Assembly: GCA_016712535.1 (NCBI GenBank) | Contig: JADJQW010000002.1 | Location: forward strand, 496,001-560,000 | Source: Flavobacteriales bacterium | GTDB lineage: Bacteria; Bacteroidota; Bacteroidia; Flavobacteriales_F; PHOS-HE28 | Reading direction: 5' to 3' | DNA: 64,000 nt | Part shown: piece by piece, positions 50,211-58,700 of the stretch | Layout of the letters: every line of letters starts with the position of its first letter | Position numbering within the stretch: position 1 is the stretch's first letter | Made by a program: the position numbers and the translations under genes | Notes under the pieces: model-generated | Seen by the model: the letters and a program-made list of their open reading frames with translations, nothing else | Databases searched by the model: none | What the model was told of the DNA's origin: nothing

Positions 50211-50732
50211 ATGAAGCACCTGATCGCTATTCCCATCGCCGCATTGGCGCTGGCCTGCAGCACCAACCAGCCCGTTGCTACGGCAGAGCCGGCCGTCGAC
50301 CAAGAAGCGGCTGCCGCTGCGCCACGGCTCGGCGGCGCTGGCAAGGCCGACACCCTGTTCCTCAGTCTGGAGCGAACGCCCTGCTTCGGGCAGTGCAAGG
50401 CCTACCGGATCGACCTGTACCGCAGCGGATATGCCACCTACGACGGTCGGGGGAACGTGGAGAAAATGGGTCGGCACAGTGCGCGCATCGGCGTCGATTC
50501 GATGATCACCATGCTGAACCGGGCCGACGAATTGGGGTTCTTCGGCCTGCAAGCCAAGTACGATGCTGAGGTGACGGACCTGCCCAGCACCGTGCTGCGG
50601 ATCATCGCCGATGGCCGGGACAAGAAGGTGCTTGGCCGGGTGGGACAGCCCCAGGCGTTCAAGGCCTTGGTGGCCGAGATCGAAAGCCTCCTCCTGCCGG
50701 TGGCCTGGGTGCCGGTTACGCCCGAACCTTAG
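50211..50732 (+). CDS. DUF6438-domain lipoprotein
   Basis: The 173-residue protein starts MKHLIAIPIAALALAC, a lipoprotein signal with the lipid Cys at residue 16, then an Ala-rich linker and a DUF6438 domain with the hallmark LSLERTPCFGQCKAYRIDLY and SGYATYDGRGNVEKMGRH. DUF6438 has no known role; the CxxxC in its motif may bind a metal or form a disulfide. A GTG at 50202 would add three residues. It is not obviously in an operon. Confidence 0.85.
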   Translation: MKHLIAIPIAALALACSTNQPVATAEPAVDQEAAAAAPRLGGAGKADTLFLSLERTPCFGQCKAYRIDLYRSGYATYDGRGNVEKMGRHSARIGVDSMITMLNRADELGFFGLQAKYDAEVTDLPSTVLRIIADGRDKKVLGRVGQPQAFKALVAEIESLLLPVAWVPVTPEP

Positions 50733-50792
50733 CGCCTATCACCGGCCACGCCGTTGGTCCCTTAACGGTCCGTCACGCACGGGTCCTCCGGC

Positions 50793-50800
50793 TACATTTG
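50793..50800 (+). promoter_or_regulatory. Perfect -7 box TACATTTG for the S46 peptidase
   Basis: TACATTTG is an exact TAnnTTTG match 53 bases before the ATG at 50854. Confidence 0.55.
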
Positions 50801-50853
50801 GCGCCCCTCGGCAGGATGCACCAGCCGGGTGAAGCTGAACCAACCCCTCATTC

Positions 50854-53097
50854 ATGAAGAAGTTCCTTTCACTCCTCGTCGCCGCCCTGGTGGCGATCGC
50901 CGCCAACGCCCACGAGGGCATGTGGCTCCTCACCAAGCTCAAGCAGATCAACGAGGCCGAGATGCAGAAGCTCGGCTTCAAGCTCACTGCCGAGGACATC
51001 TACGACATCAACCGCAGCGGTGTGAAGGATGGCGTGGTGCGCCTGGGCCGCGGATTCTGCAGCGGCGAGATGGTGAGCGCCGAAGGCCTATTCCTCACCA
51101 ACCACCACTGCGGCTACGATGCCGTGCAGAGCCTCAGCAGCGTGGAGCACGACTACCTCACCGACGGTTTCTGGGCCATGAGCCGCAAGGATGAGTTGCC
51201 CGCCGGCTTCAGCGTGAGCTTCCTGCAGCGCATCGACGACGTCACCGGCCAGGTGCTGGCTGAGCTCAATGACGCCATGACTGAGGAACAGCGTGCCGAG
51301 GCGATCCAGGCCGTTGCCACCAAGCTCAAGTCGGTCGTGGGCAAGGAGAACGGTCTGAGCGCCGATTTCAAGGTCATGTTCGAGGGCAACGAGTTCTACC
51401 TCTTCGTGTACAAGACTTACCGCGACGTGCGCCTGGTGGGCACCCCGCCCAGCGCCATCGGCAAGTTCGGCGGCGATACCGACAACTGGATGTGGCCCCG
51501 CCACACGGGCGATTTCAGCATGTTCCGCGTGTACACCGGTCCCGATGGAGAGCCCGCCGATTTCAATGAGGCCAACATCCCGTTCAAGCCCAAGTGGCAC
51601 TTCCCCGTGAGCATCGCCGGGGTGAAGGAGGGCGACTTCGCCATGGTGATGGGCTACCCCGGCACCACCGACCGTTTCCTGAGCAGCCACGGCGTGAAGC
51701 TCGCCCTCGACATTGAGCAGCCCAGCCGCGTGAAGATCCGTGGTCAGAAGCTCGAGCTCATGAAGCAGGACATGGACGCCAGCGACGCCGTGCGCATCCA
51801 ATACGCCAGCAAGTACGCTCAGGTGAGCAACTACTGGAAGTACTTCATCGGCCAGCAGCGCGGCCTCAAGCGCCTGCGCGTCCATGACAAGAAGAAGGCG
51901 CAAGAGGAATCGCTCATGGCCTGGGTGAGCGCCGATCCGAAGCGAAAGGCGAAGTACGGCGAGATCATCTCCCTGCTCGAGCGCGGGTACAGCGACCGCG
52001 CCAAATTCGAGAAGGCCAGCACCTACATGCAGGAAGCCGCCTTCGGCAGTGAGCTGATCACGTTGGGCTTCCGTCTGCAGGGCCTCAAGGCGCAATTGGA
52101 AACCGACCCCAAGGACGCCGCGAAAGTCGCCGCTGCCGTGGCGCAGGTTCAGGCGATGACCGCCGATCACTGGAAGGACTACAACGCCCCCACTGACGAG
52201 AAGATCACGGCAGCCATGTTCGACCTGATCCGGAACGATGTGGAGCAGGACCTCCAACCGCAGGTGATGGCCACCATCACCAAGAAGTTCAAGGGCAGCA
52301 CCTCCGCGTGGTCAAAGGCGATCTTCGCCACGAGCATGCTCGCGGACAAGAAGCGCCTCGATGCCTTCTTGGCGAAGCCCTCCTTGAAGGCGCTCCAGAA
52401 GGACCTCGGTTTCCAAGCCAGCGAGAGCTGCCTGAACCACTGGCGCAATGTGCTCGGTCCTGCCGTGGGAGCAACGGAGGCCGACACCGAGAAGGGTTAC
52501 CGCCTGATGGTGGCCGCCATGCGCGAGATGGAGCCGAACAAGAGCTGGTACCCCAACGCCAACAGCACCATGCGCCTCACCTACGGGCAGGTGGGCAGCT
52601 ACGTGCCCATGGACGGCGCCTTCTACAAGCACATCACCACCGCCAAGGGCATCCTGGAGAAGGAGGACCCCACGAATGATGAGTTCATCGTGCCCGCCCG
52701 ACAGAAGGAGCTGCTATTGAAGAAGGACTACGGCCGTTACGCCGATGAGAACGGCGAGCTGGTCACCTGCTTCATCAGCAACAACGACATCACCGGCGGC
52801 AACAGCGGCAGCCCCGTGATCAACGGCAACGCCGAGCTCATCGGCATCGCCTTCGATGGCAACTGGGAGGCCATGAGCGGCGACATCGCCTTCGAGCCCG
52901 AGCTGCAGCGCACCATCAGCGTCGATATCCGATACGTGCTCTGGTGCATCGACAAGCTCGCCGGCGCCGGCCACCTGGTGAACGAGATGACCTTGGTGGA
53001 GCGCAAGCCCGTGGTGGAAGAGGTGAAGGCCGAACTGCCTCCGCCGGTTGAACCGGTGAAGCCAACTCCCGCGAAGAAGCCGGCGGGGAAGAAGTAG
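50854..53097 (+). CDS. S46-family dipeptidyl peptidase, DPP7-like
   Basis: The 747-residue periplasmic serine peptidase releases dipeptides from the N-terminus of oligopeptides. It has a signal peptide (cleaved near ANA-HEGMW), the catalytic His in LTNHHCGYDAVQSL (H84/H85), the Asp in FGGDTDNWMWPRHTGDFSMF and the Ser in TGGNSGSPVINGN (S651). Residue 669 in AFDGNWEAMSGD is Gly; in this family Gly at that place goes with hydrophobic P1 preference (DPP7), while Arg marks DPP11. The C-terminus has a Pro/Lys tail. It probably works with the DPP4-type enzyme at 60.6-62.8 kb in peptide feeding. Confidence 0.93.
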   Translation: MKKFLSLLVAALVAIAANAHEGMWLLTKLKQINEAEMQKLGFKLTAEDIYDINRSGVKDGVVRLGRGFCSGEMVSAEGLFLTNHHCGYDAVQSLSSVEHDYLTDGFWAMSRKDELPAGFSVSFLQRIDDVTGQVLAELNDAMTEEQRAEAIQAVATKLKSVVGKENGLSADFKVMFEGNEFYLFVYKTYRDVRLVGTPPSAIGKFGGDTDNWMWPRHTGDFSMFRVYTGPDGEPADFNEANIPFKPKWHFPVSIAGVKEGDFAMVMGYPGTTDRFLSSHGVKLALDIEQPSRVKIRGQKLELMKQDMDASDAVRIQYASKYAQVSNYWKYFIGQQRGLKRLRVHDKKKAQEESLMAWVSADPKRKAKYGEIISLLERGYSDRAKFEKASTYMQEAAFGSELITLGFRLQGLKAQLETDPKDAAKVAAAVAQVQAMTADHWKDYNAPTDEKITAAMFDLIRNDVEQDLQPQVMATITKKFKGSTSAWSKAIFATSMLADKKRLDAFLAKPSLKALQKDLGFQASESCLNHWRNVLGPAVGATEADTEKGYRLMVAAMREMEPNKSWYPNANSTMRLTYGQVGSYVPMDGAFYKHITTAKGILEKEDPTNDEFIVPARQKELLLKKDYGRYADENGELVTCFISNNDITGGNSGSPVINGNAELIGIAFDGNWEAMSGDIAFEPELQRTISVDIRYVLWCIDKLAGAGHLVNEMTLVERKPVVEEVKAELPPPVEPVKPTPAKKPAGKK

Positions 53098-53116
53098 AGC
53101 GGCATCACATCGCTTT

Positions 53117-53140
53117 GAGAGGGGGCCTGCGCCCCCTCTC
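53117..53140 (+). terminator. 10-bp hairpin terminator after the S46 peptidase
   Basis: The stem 53117-53126 pairs with 53131-53140 around CTGC, followed by TTGCGTTC. It separates the peptidase from the DUF2157 gene. Confidence 0.65.
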
Positions 53141-53151
53141 TTGCGTTCAGC

Positions 53152-53159
53152 TACTTTCA
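53152..53159 (+). promoter_or_regulatory. -7 box TACTTTCA before the DUF2157 gene
   Basis: TACTTTCA ends only four bases before the ATG at 53164. If used, the mRNA would be leaderless or start inside the codon region. Confidence 0.4.
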
Positions 53160-53163
53160 CCCC

Positions 53164-54459
53164 ATGCCCGCCCCCAAGCTCCTCGATGCGCTTCCGCAGC
53201 TCGTGCGCGAAGGGCTCATCACGGCGGAGCAGGCCGAGCGCATCCGCGCGCGCTTCGCCAACGATTCTGCACAGGGCACCAGCCGCATGCTGCTCGTGTT
53301 CGCCATCCTCGGCAGCGTGCTGGTTGGTCTGGGCATCATGCTCATCGTGGCGCACAACTGGGACGATTTCACCCGGCCGGTGCGCACGGTGCTCGCATTC
53401 GCGCCGGTGCTGATCGGCCAGGCGCTGGTCTGGCATGCGCTGCGCGCCAAGCCCGATGTCCGCGCGTGGCGCGAGGGCAGCGCCATCTTCCTCGCCTGCG
53501 CGCTCTTCGCCTGCGTGGCGCTCATCAGTCAGATCTACCACATCGAGGGCTCGCTGCATGGCTACCTGCTCACCTGCGCGCTGCTGATCCTGCCGCTGAT
53601 CTACCTGCCCGGTTCCTTGATCGTATCGCTCGGCTACATCGCCACGGTCACCTGGCACGCGGCGGCGTACCACTGGGATGGCCCGGGCCGCATGGCTTTG
53701 CCCTGGTCCTCTTTGCTGCTGCTCGCCGCTGCCGTGCCCATGTACTTGCGCGCGGCTCGGTTGAATGGCGAGCGCATCGGTTTCTGGTGGCTCAGCCTGT
53801 TCGCGGCGTTGAGCGTGGGCCTGATCTCGCAATGGTTCTACCGCGATTGGAGCATCGTGCATGTATTCGGCGTGCTGGGCATGGCCACGGCCTTCACGCT
53901 GGTGCCCTGGCTGCACACGGGCCGCGAGCTGCGCTCCTGGCCGTGGGCCCTCGTTGGCGGCGCGGCGGTGCTCATCACCTTCTTCGTGCTCAGCTATCGC
54001 GACGCATGGGGTTTCCGCTCGGCGGACCGTGATCGGTCCATGGTGGAAACGAGCGAGGCGATCGTGATCGCCGCAATGACGCTCATCGGCATCGTTGCTT
54101 ACGTGCTGTCACTCAGGCGGCGCAGGCCATTCGAGCAGTGGCCTTACCCGGAGGCCATGGGCTTCTTCGCGCTCTGTTATGTCGCTGGCCTGCTGCAACC
54201 TTGGCTGGCGCCCTTGCTCGTGAATGCCGCCCTGCTCGCCATGGGCGTGGTCACGGTGCGCGCGGGCATCGCGCACGATTCGCTGAAGCGCATGAACCTC
54301 GGACTGGCCATCATCGGCCTCACCGTGCTGCTGCGCTTCCTGGATACGGACATGAGCTTCGCGCTGCGGGGATTGGCCTTCATCGCCATCGGTGGCGGCT
54401 TCTTGTACATGAACCTGCGCATGGTGCGCCAGCGCGACAAGCAGAAGCCTGACGCATGA
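53164..54459 (+). CDS. DUF2157 integral membrane protein
   Basis: The 431-residue protein begins with a short helical domain (LPQLVREGLITAEQAERIRA) typical of DUF2157, followed by about twelve membrane helices. The stretch MLLVFAILGSVLVGLGIMLI and the NWDDFTRPVRT loop are family features. Function is unknown. It overlaps the GDYXXLXY gene by four bases (ATGA), a pairing commonly seen for these two families. Confidence 0.88.
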   Translation: MPAPKLLDALPQLVREGLITAEQAERIRARFANDSAQGTSRMLLVFAILGSVLVGLGIMLIVAHNWDDFTRPVRTVLAFAPVLIGQALVWHALRAKPDVRAWREGSAIFLACALFACVALISQIYHIEGSLHGYLLTCALLILPLIYLPGSLIVSLGYIATVTWHAAAYHWDGPGRMALPWSSLLLLAAAVPMYLRAARLNGERIGFWWLSLFAALSVGLISQWFYRDWSIVHVFGVLGMATAFTLVPWLHTGRELRSWPWALVGGAAVLITFFVLSYRDAWGFRSADRDRSMVETSEAIVIAAMTLIGIVAYVLSLRRRRPFEQWPYPEAMGFFALCYVAGLLQPWLAPLLVNAALLAMGVVTVRAGIAHDSLKRMNLGLAIIGLTVLLRFLDTDMSFALRGLAFIAIGGGFLYMNLRMVRQRDKQKPDA

Positions 54460-55142
54460 ACCGCAAGCCGCTCCTCTTCCTCGGCATCGCCCTCGCGCAG
54501 CTCGCCGTGCCTGCATGGATGATCACGGGTCGCGAGCGCGTGCTCACCCAAGGTGAGGTGTTCAAATTCAAAACGGCGCCCATCGACCCACGCGATCCGT
54601 TCCGGGGCGAGTACGTGCGGCTGGAGTTCGAGGCGGAGAGCGGTTCCTGGCAAGCGCCGGACACCACGGTCACCAATCCGCAGGGCTATGCTGCCTTCGA
54701 TGAGCAAGAGGCGTATGGCGTGCTCAGTGTGGACAGCAGCGGATTCGCGCTCATCAGCGCGCTGAGCGAGCATCCTCCGGCTGGGCAGACGTTCATCCGC
54801 GTGCTCTACAACTCGGCGAATGAGCAGCGCATTGACCGCGTGTTCCTGCCCTTCGACCGCTTCTACTTGGAGGAAGGCGACGGAGCGAAGACCGAGGAAC
54901 TCTTGCAGCCTCAATGGAACGATGGCGAGGTGACGCAGCCGCTGCCGGCTTACGCACTGGTGCGCGTGCTCAACGGCGAAGCCGTCATCGAGGACCTGAT
55001 TGTGGATGAGCGTTCCATCCATCAATGGCTCGCAGACCCCTCCTTGGAACCGAGTGCCGCTGGGGTCAGCGCGCTTGCGGATTCTGTTGCCCTCCCGGCG
55101 GATTCCGCATCAGCGCTTGCTTCTCCCGCTCCAGCACCGTGA
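54456..55142 (+). CDS. GDYXXLXY-domain protein
   Basis: The 228-residue protein has one N-terminal membrane helix (LLFLGIALAQLAVPAWMI) and the domain signature in DPRDPFRGEYVRLEFEAES, where the name-giving motif reads GEYVRLEF. The C-terminal 35 residues are Ala/Ser/Pro-rich. It is translationally coupled to the DUF2157 gene, so the two likely form a membrane complex. Its 3' end overlaps the convergent EI24 gene by 77 bases, in the low-complexity tail. Confidence 0.85.
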   Translation: MNRKPLLFLGIALAQLAVPAWMITGRERVLTQGEVFKFKTAPIDPRDPFRGEYVRLEFEAESGSWQAPDTTVTNPQGYAAFDEQEAYGVLSVDSSGFALISALSEHPPAGQTFIRVLYNSANEQRIDRVFLPFDRFYLEEGDGAKTEELLQPQWNDGEVTQPLPAYALVRVLNGEAVIEDLIVDERSIHQWLADPSLEPSAAGVSALADSVALPADSASALASPAPAP

Positions 55143-55893
55143 TTGATGCGCCCACACTGGCCATCACCGGCGCGAGCATGAGTCCGATCAACGGGATCTT
55201 CATCAGCAGGCTGAAGCAGGCGCCGTTGGCCAGCACCGCGCCGAGCTGGCTGTTCACCGCGCGCGTGGTCTCGCCGATGCGCATGCGCCGCCGCTCGAAC
55301 ACGTAATCGAACATGCTGAAGCCATAGAAGTACGACGACACCACGAAGAGCAGGATGAAGCTGATGGGCGTGATCAAGGGCAGGAAGAACGAAGCGACCC
55401 AGATGGCCACGGTGAACGCCAGCTCGAGCACGCCGTTGCGCATGGCCACCAGCGCGCCGCGCAGGGCATCCTTCATCAACTGCCGCCAACTGAACGGGAA
55501 CTGCCGGCCCGTGAGCTTCTCTTCTGCCAGCTCGCTCGCATAGGCCAGCAGCGGCGAGAGCAGCACCAGCACGATGTACTTGTTGGCCACGAAGAGCAGG
55601 TAGCCGATGGCCAGGCGGAGGATCCAGCGTACGATCACCTCGCGCGCGCCGTTCATCCAGGCTTTGAAAGCCTCCCACCAATCACCGGTGCTGGTCTGCG
55701 CCACAGGCAGCTCCAGCCACACGGCCAGTTGCGCGCTCGCTGCCTCCACCATGCCTTCCATGGCATGGAAGAACCCATAGAAGAGCGCCACCCAGAGCAC
55801 GATCGGCACCAGGAACATCCAGCCCATGCCGTTGCGCAGGGTGAAGCGGAAGGCGCTGATGAAGCCGTTGAGGCCAAGGCCGAGGTCGCGCAT
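55066..55893 (-). CDS. EI24/CysZ-family membrane protein
   Basis: The 275-residue protein has several long hydrophobic helices: GMGWMFLVPIVLWVALFYGF near the start and ELAFTVAIWVASFFLPLITP followed by FILLFVVSSYFYGFSMFDYV in the middle. The latter matches the EI24/CysZ core with its FxYGxxMFDY element. CysZ takes up sulfate in Proteobacteria; whether this one does is unknown. The ATG at 55893 is chosen because the upstream frame lies in an intergenic inverted repeat. Its last 77 bases overlap the convergent GDYXXLXY gene. Confidence 0.82.
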   Translation of the reverse strand: MRDLGLGLNGFISAFRFTLRNGMGWMFLVPIVLWVALFYGFFHAMEGMVEAASAQLAVWLELPVAQTSTGDWWEAFKAWMNGAREVIVRWILRLAIGYLLFVANKYIVLVLLSPLLAYASELAEEKLTGRQFPFSWRQLMKDALRGALVAMRNGVLELAFTVAIWVASFFLPLITPISFILLFVVSSYFYGFSMFDYVFERRRMRIGETTRAVNSQLGAVLANGACFSLLMKIPLIGLMLAPVMASVGASITVLEREKQALMRNPPGGQQNPQAR

Positions 55894-55907
55894 GGGGCGA
55901 AGTAATG

Positions 55908-56010
55908 GGTTGAAGAGGTTGAGCGGTTGAGAGTTGCGCCTGCGCGCAGGCTGGCGCCGGTTGAAGGTTGAACACCCCCCAACCTTCATCAACCCTCAAC
56001 CTCTTCAACC
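55908..56010. repeat. Nested inverted repeat upstream of the DUF5606 gene
   Basis: GGTTGAAGAGGTTGAG (55908-55923) pairs perfectly with 55995-56010, and an inner pair (GGTTGAAGGTTG near 55959 with CAACCTTCATCAACC) plus the 14-base palindrome GCCTGCGCGCAGGC lie within. The arms are built from the word GGTTGA, another element I recall from spacers in Bacteroidota (read as Phe-Asn-Leu-Phe-Asn). Confidence 0.75.
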
Positions 56011-56025
56011 ATCAACCTCACAACC

Positions 56026-56033
56026 TACTTTCG
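56026..56033 (+). promoter_or_regulatory. -7 box TACTTTCG before the DUF5606 gene
   Basis: TACTTTCG ends four bases before the ATG at 56038, just after the nested repeat. Start-site spacing suggests a near-leaderless mRNA. Confidence 0.45.
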
Positions 56034-56037
56034 CCCC

Positions 56038-56586
56038 ATGGATTTGAGCAAGATCATCACCGTAGCGGGCAAGCCCGGATTGCACCGTGTCGTGGCGCAA
56101 GGCCGCCAAGCCATCATCACCGAATCGCTGGCCGATGGCAAGCGCGCGCCGGTGCCCTTGAGCGTGAAGGTGAGCAGCCTCGATGAGATCAGCATGTTCA
56201 CCACCGGCGACGATGTGCTGCTGAAGGACGTGCTCGCGAAGCTGCACGAAGTGAACGGTGGAGGCGCCGCCGCTGATCCGAAGAGCGACGACAACACGCT
56301 CTGGGAAGCGCTCCTCAAGGCCCTGCCCACTGCCGACCGTTCGCGCATCTATGCCAGCGACGTGCGCAAGCTCTTCACCTGGTACGGCCAGTTATTGAAG
56401 GCCGGTGAGTTCGAGAAGAAGGAGGAGCCTGTGAAAGAGGCCGAGTCCAAAGAGGCTGCACCCGAGAAGAAGACCGTGGAGAAGGCCGTGAAGAAGAAGG
56501 CCGATGCCGCCGCGAAGGTGAAGCCGGCCAGCAGCGGCGCCCCCAAGGCAGCGGCCGTTCGCCGGGGTGGCCAGCGCGGCAGCTAG
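56038..56586 (+). CDS. DUF5606-domain protein
   Basis: The 182-residue cytoplasmic protein has the conserved Bacteroidota-only N-terminal domain starting MDLSKIITVAGKPGLHRVVA, with SSLDEISMFTTGDDVLLKDV and a C-terminal helix of the domain near residues 90-125. The tail (about residues 120-182) is Lys/Ala/Glu-rich and probably disordered, ending in Arg/Gly. The function is unknown; the basic tail suggests RNA or DNA contact. Confidence 0.88.
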   Translation: MDLSKIITVAGKPGLHRVVAQGRQAIITESLADGKRAPVPLSVKVSSLDEISMFTTGDDVLLKDVLAKLHEVNGGGAAADPKSDDNTLWEALLKALPTADRSRIYASDVRKLFTWYGQLLKAGEFEKKEEPVKEAESKEAAPEKKTVEKAVKKKADAAAKVKPASSGAPKAAAVRRGGQRGS

Positions 56587-56690
56587 GACGCAGCGAACCA
56601 AGCCCGGCCCGGAAGGGTTTCAAGGCAACCCATGAGGCGCGTCAGGAAGCGGGCTCCGCGCCCGGCTATCTTGCTCGCCCAACGCCACGC

Positions 56691-58682
56691 ATGAAACGCA
56701 TCCGTACCCTCTCCGCTCGCACTTTCGCAATCGCTGTAATCGTAGGCCTCGTGTCCGTGCTGGTGGCTTGGAACCAGGACGGGCTTCCGGAAGCCAAGGC
56801 GTACCACTCGCAGGCCGAGATCGACGCTTTCCGAGGCGGCGGACAAGGGCTCTCCAGCGGCGCCAACAACTTCTTCCGCGCCAGCGGCGATTGCTACGGC
56901 TGCCACGGCCCGGACAACATCGGCCCGGTGTTCGCCAACCGCGACGCCAACGGGCACGATGTGAACCCCATCGATTCCTGGCGCAGCAGCATGATGGGCA
57001 ACAGTGCCCGTGATCCCTTCTGGCGCGCCAAGGTGAGCCATGAGGTGAGCGTGAATCCGGGCCATCAGACGGCATTGGAGGACAAATGCACCAGCTGCCA
57101 TGCACCCATGGGCCGCTACGACAAGCACCTCATGGGAGCGGGACCCTTCAGCATCGCTGAGCTCGTGCAGGATCCCATCGCCCTCGATGGCGTGAGCTGC
57201 CTGGCCTGCCATATGCAGAAGCCGGATAGCTTAGGCCTGCTCTTCAGCGGCAACCTGAAGTTCGAGACCAGCGGCATCCTCTATGGACCCTACGGAGGAC
57301 CGGAGGAAGAGCCCATCTTCGGATCGCCCATGGCCGGCTTCGTGGGCTACGAGCCGCTTTGGGGGCCTCACCTAAGTGATGCAGGCACCTGCGCCGGCTG
57401 CCATACGCTCATCACTGAGACCGCCGACCTCGATGGCAATCTCACGGGCGATGAATTCGTGGAGCAGGCCACCTACCACGAGTGGCTCAACTCGTCCTAC
57501 AACACCGATGCGGATCCCGAGAACGGCCTCAGCTGCCAGGCCTGCCACATGCCGCGCATCAGCGACGCCGTCGTGATCTCCGCCCTCTATGATTTCCTCA
57601 CCCCGCGCACGCCTTTCGGTAAGCACCACCTTGTCGGCGCCAACGTGTTCATGCTGAACCTGCTCAAGCACAATAACACCGCGCTCGAGCTCACGGCCAA
57701 CCAGGTGCATTTCGACAGCACCATCGCACGCACCGAACGCATGCTTCAGCAGCAGACCCTCCTGATCGAGACCTCGGTCATCGACCGCACCGCTGACCTC
57801 GCGTCCATCGATGTGAAGCTCACCAACCTCGCCGGCCACAAGTTCCCGAGCGGCTACCCCGCGCGCCGCGCCTTCATCGAGCTGCATGTGCAGGACGACG
57901 CGGGCAACACCCTCTTCCGCAGCGGCAATTGGGACGGCACCTATGAGGTCGTGGGTCACGATGCCGATTGGGAGCCTCACCACGATGTGATCACCAGCGA
58001 GGATCAGGCCCAGATTTATGAGATGGTCATGGGCGATGTGAATGGCGATAAGACGACCGTCCTCGAGCGCGCGAAGGAGCCATTGAAGGACAACCGCCTC
58101 GCTCCGCTCGGATTCACCACCTCGCACATCAGCTACGACACCACGCTGATCGCCGGTGTCCCGCCCGAAGACCTTGACTTCAACCGCTTCACCAATGGCA
58201 CCGAGGGCAGCGGCACCGACATCACGCATTACCAGATCGCCATGGGTGGCTACTCCGGCGCGATCACCATCACCGCTCGCGTGTGGTACCAGAGCGCGCC
58301 GCCGCGCTGGATGGAGGAGATGTTCGAGTTCAACACGCCCGCCATCGACACCTTCCGGGACATGTACGAGGCCGAGGACGGCAGCCCGACGCTGGTGAAG
58401 GAGGAGGTGATCGTGGATACGAGCCTCGAGATCGACAACCTCGCCGAAGCAGGCATCCGCATCTTCCCCAATCCAGTGCGCGATGGACTGCTCCGCATCG
58501 AGGGCATCAGCGAGAAGGTGCGCAGCATCGAGGTGCTCGATATCAAGGGAGCGCGTCTGGCCCTGTTGCGCCGCAACCTCGAGCAAAGCTTCACCGTGCG
58601 GCTGCCCGACGCGCCCGGCACCTACCTGGTGGTGATCGAAGTGGCCGGCAAGCGCTTCGTGGAGCGCGTGGTGAGGCCCTAG
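56691..58682 (+). CDS. T9SS-sorted pentaheme c-type cytochrome
   Basis: The 663-residue protein has a signal sequence or N-terminal anchor (about 10-27) and five CxxCH heme sites: CYGCH (68-72), CTSCH (133-137), CLACH (170-174), CAGCH (234-238) and CQACH (282-286), in a cytochrome c554-like arrangement. A beta-rich middle follows, and then a T9SS type A domain (IRIFPNPVRDGLLRIEG to the end). Heme is attached in the periplasm, so a folded multiheme protein would pass through T9SS to the surface, where it could exchange electrons with outside acceptors. TATCTTGC at 56667 may be its -7 box. No partner outer membrane conduit is visible. Confidence 0.88.
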   Translation: MKRIRTLSARTFAIAVIVGLVSVLVAWNQDGLPEAKAYHSQAEIDAFRGGGQGLSSGANNFFRASGDCYGCHGPDNIGPVFANRDANGHDVNPIDSWRSSMMGNSARDPFWRAKVSHEVSVNPGHQTALEDKCTSCHAPMGRYDKHLMGAGPFSIAELVQDPIALDGVSCLACHMQKPDSLGLLFSGNLKFETSGILYGPYGGPEEEPIFGSPMAGFVGYEPLWGPHLSDAGTCAGCHTLITETADLDGNLTGDEFVEQATYHEWLNSSYNTDADPENGLSCQACHMPRISDAVVISALYDFLTPRTPFGKHHLVGANVFMLNLLKHNNTALELTANQVHFDSTIARTERMLQQQTLLIETSVIDRTADLASIDVKLTNLAGHKFPSGYPARRAFIELHVQDDAGNTLFRSGNWDGTYEVVGHDADWEPHHDVITSEDQAQIYEMVMGDVNGDKTTVLERAKEPLKDNRLAPLGFTTSHISYDTTLIAGVPPEDLDFNRFTNGTEGSGTDITHYQIAMGGYSGAITITARVWYQSAPPRWMEEMFEFNTPAIDTFRDMYEAEDGSPTLVKEEVIVDTSLEIDNLAEAGIRIFPNPVRDGLLRIEGISEKVRSIEVLDIKGARLALLRRNLEQSFTVRLPDAPGTYLVVIEVAGKRFVERVVRP

Positions 58683-58700
58683 CGCTTCTACCTTGCCGCC

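Noticed and set aside
49032..50552. A 506-codon minus-strand open frame over the second half of yidC
   Set aside because: It is antisense to conserved YidC membrane segments and has no homology pattern.
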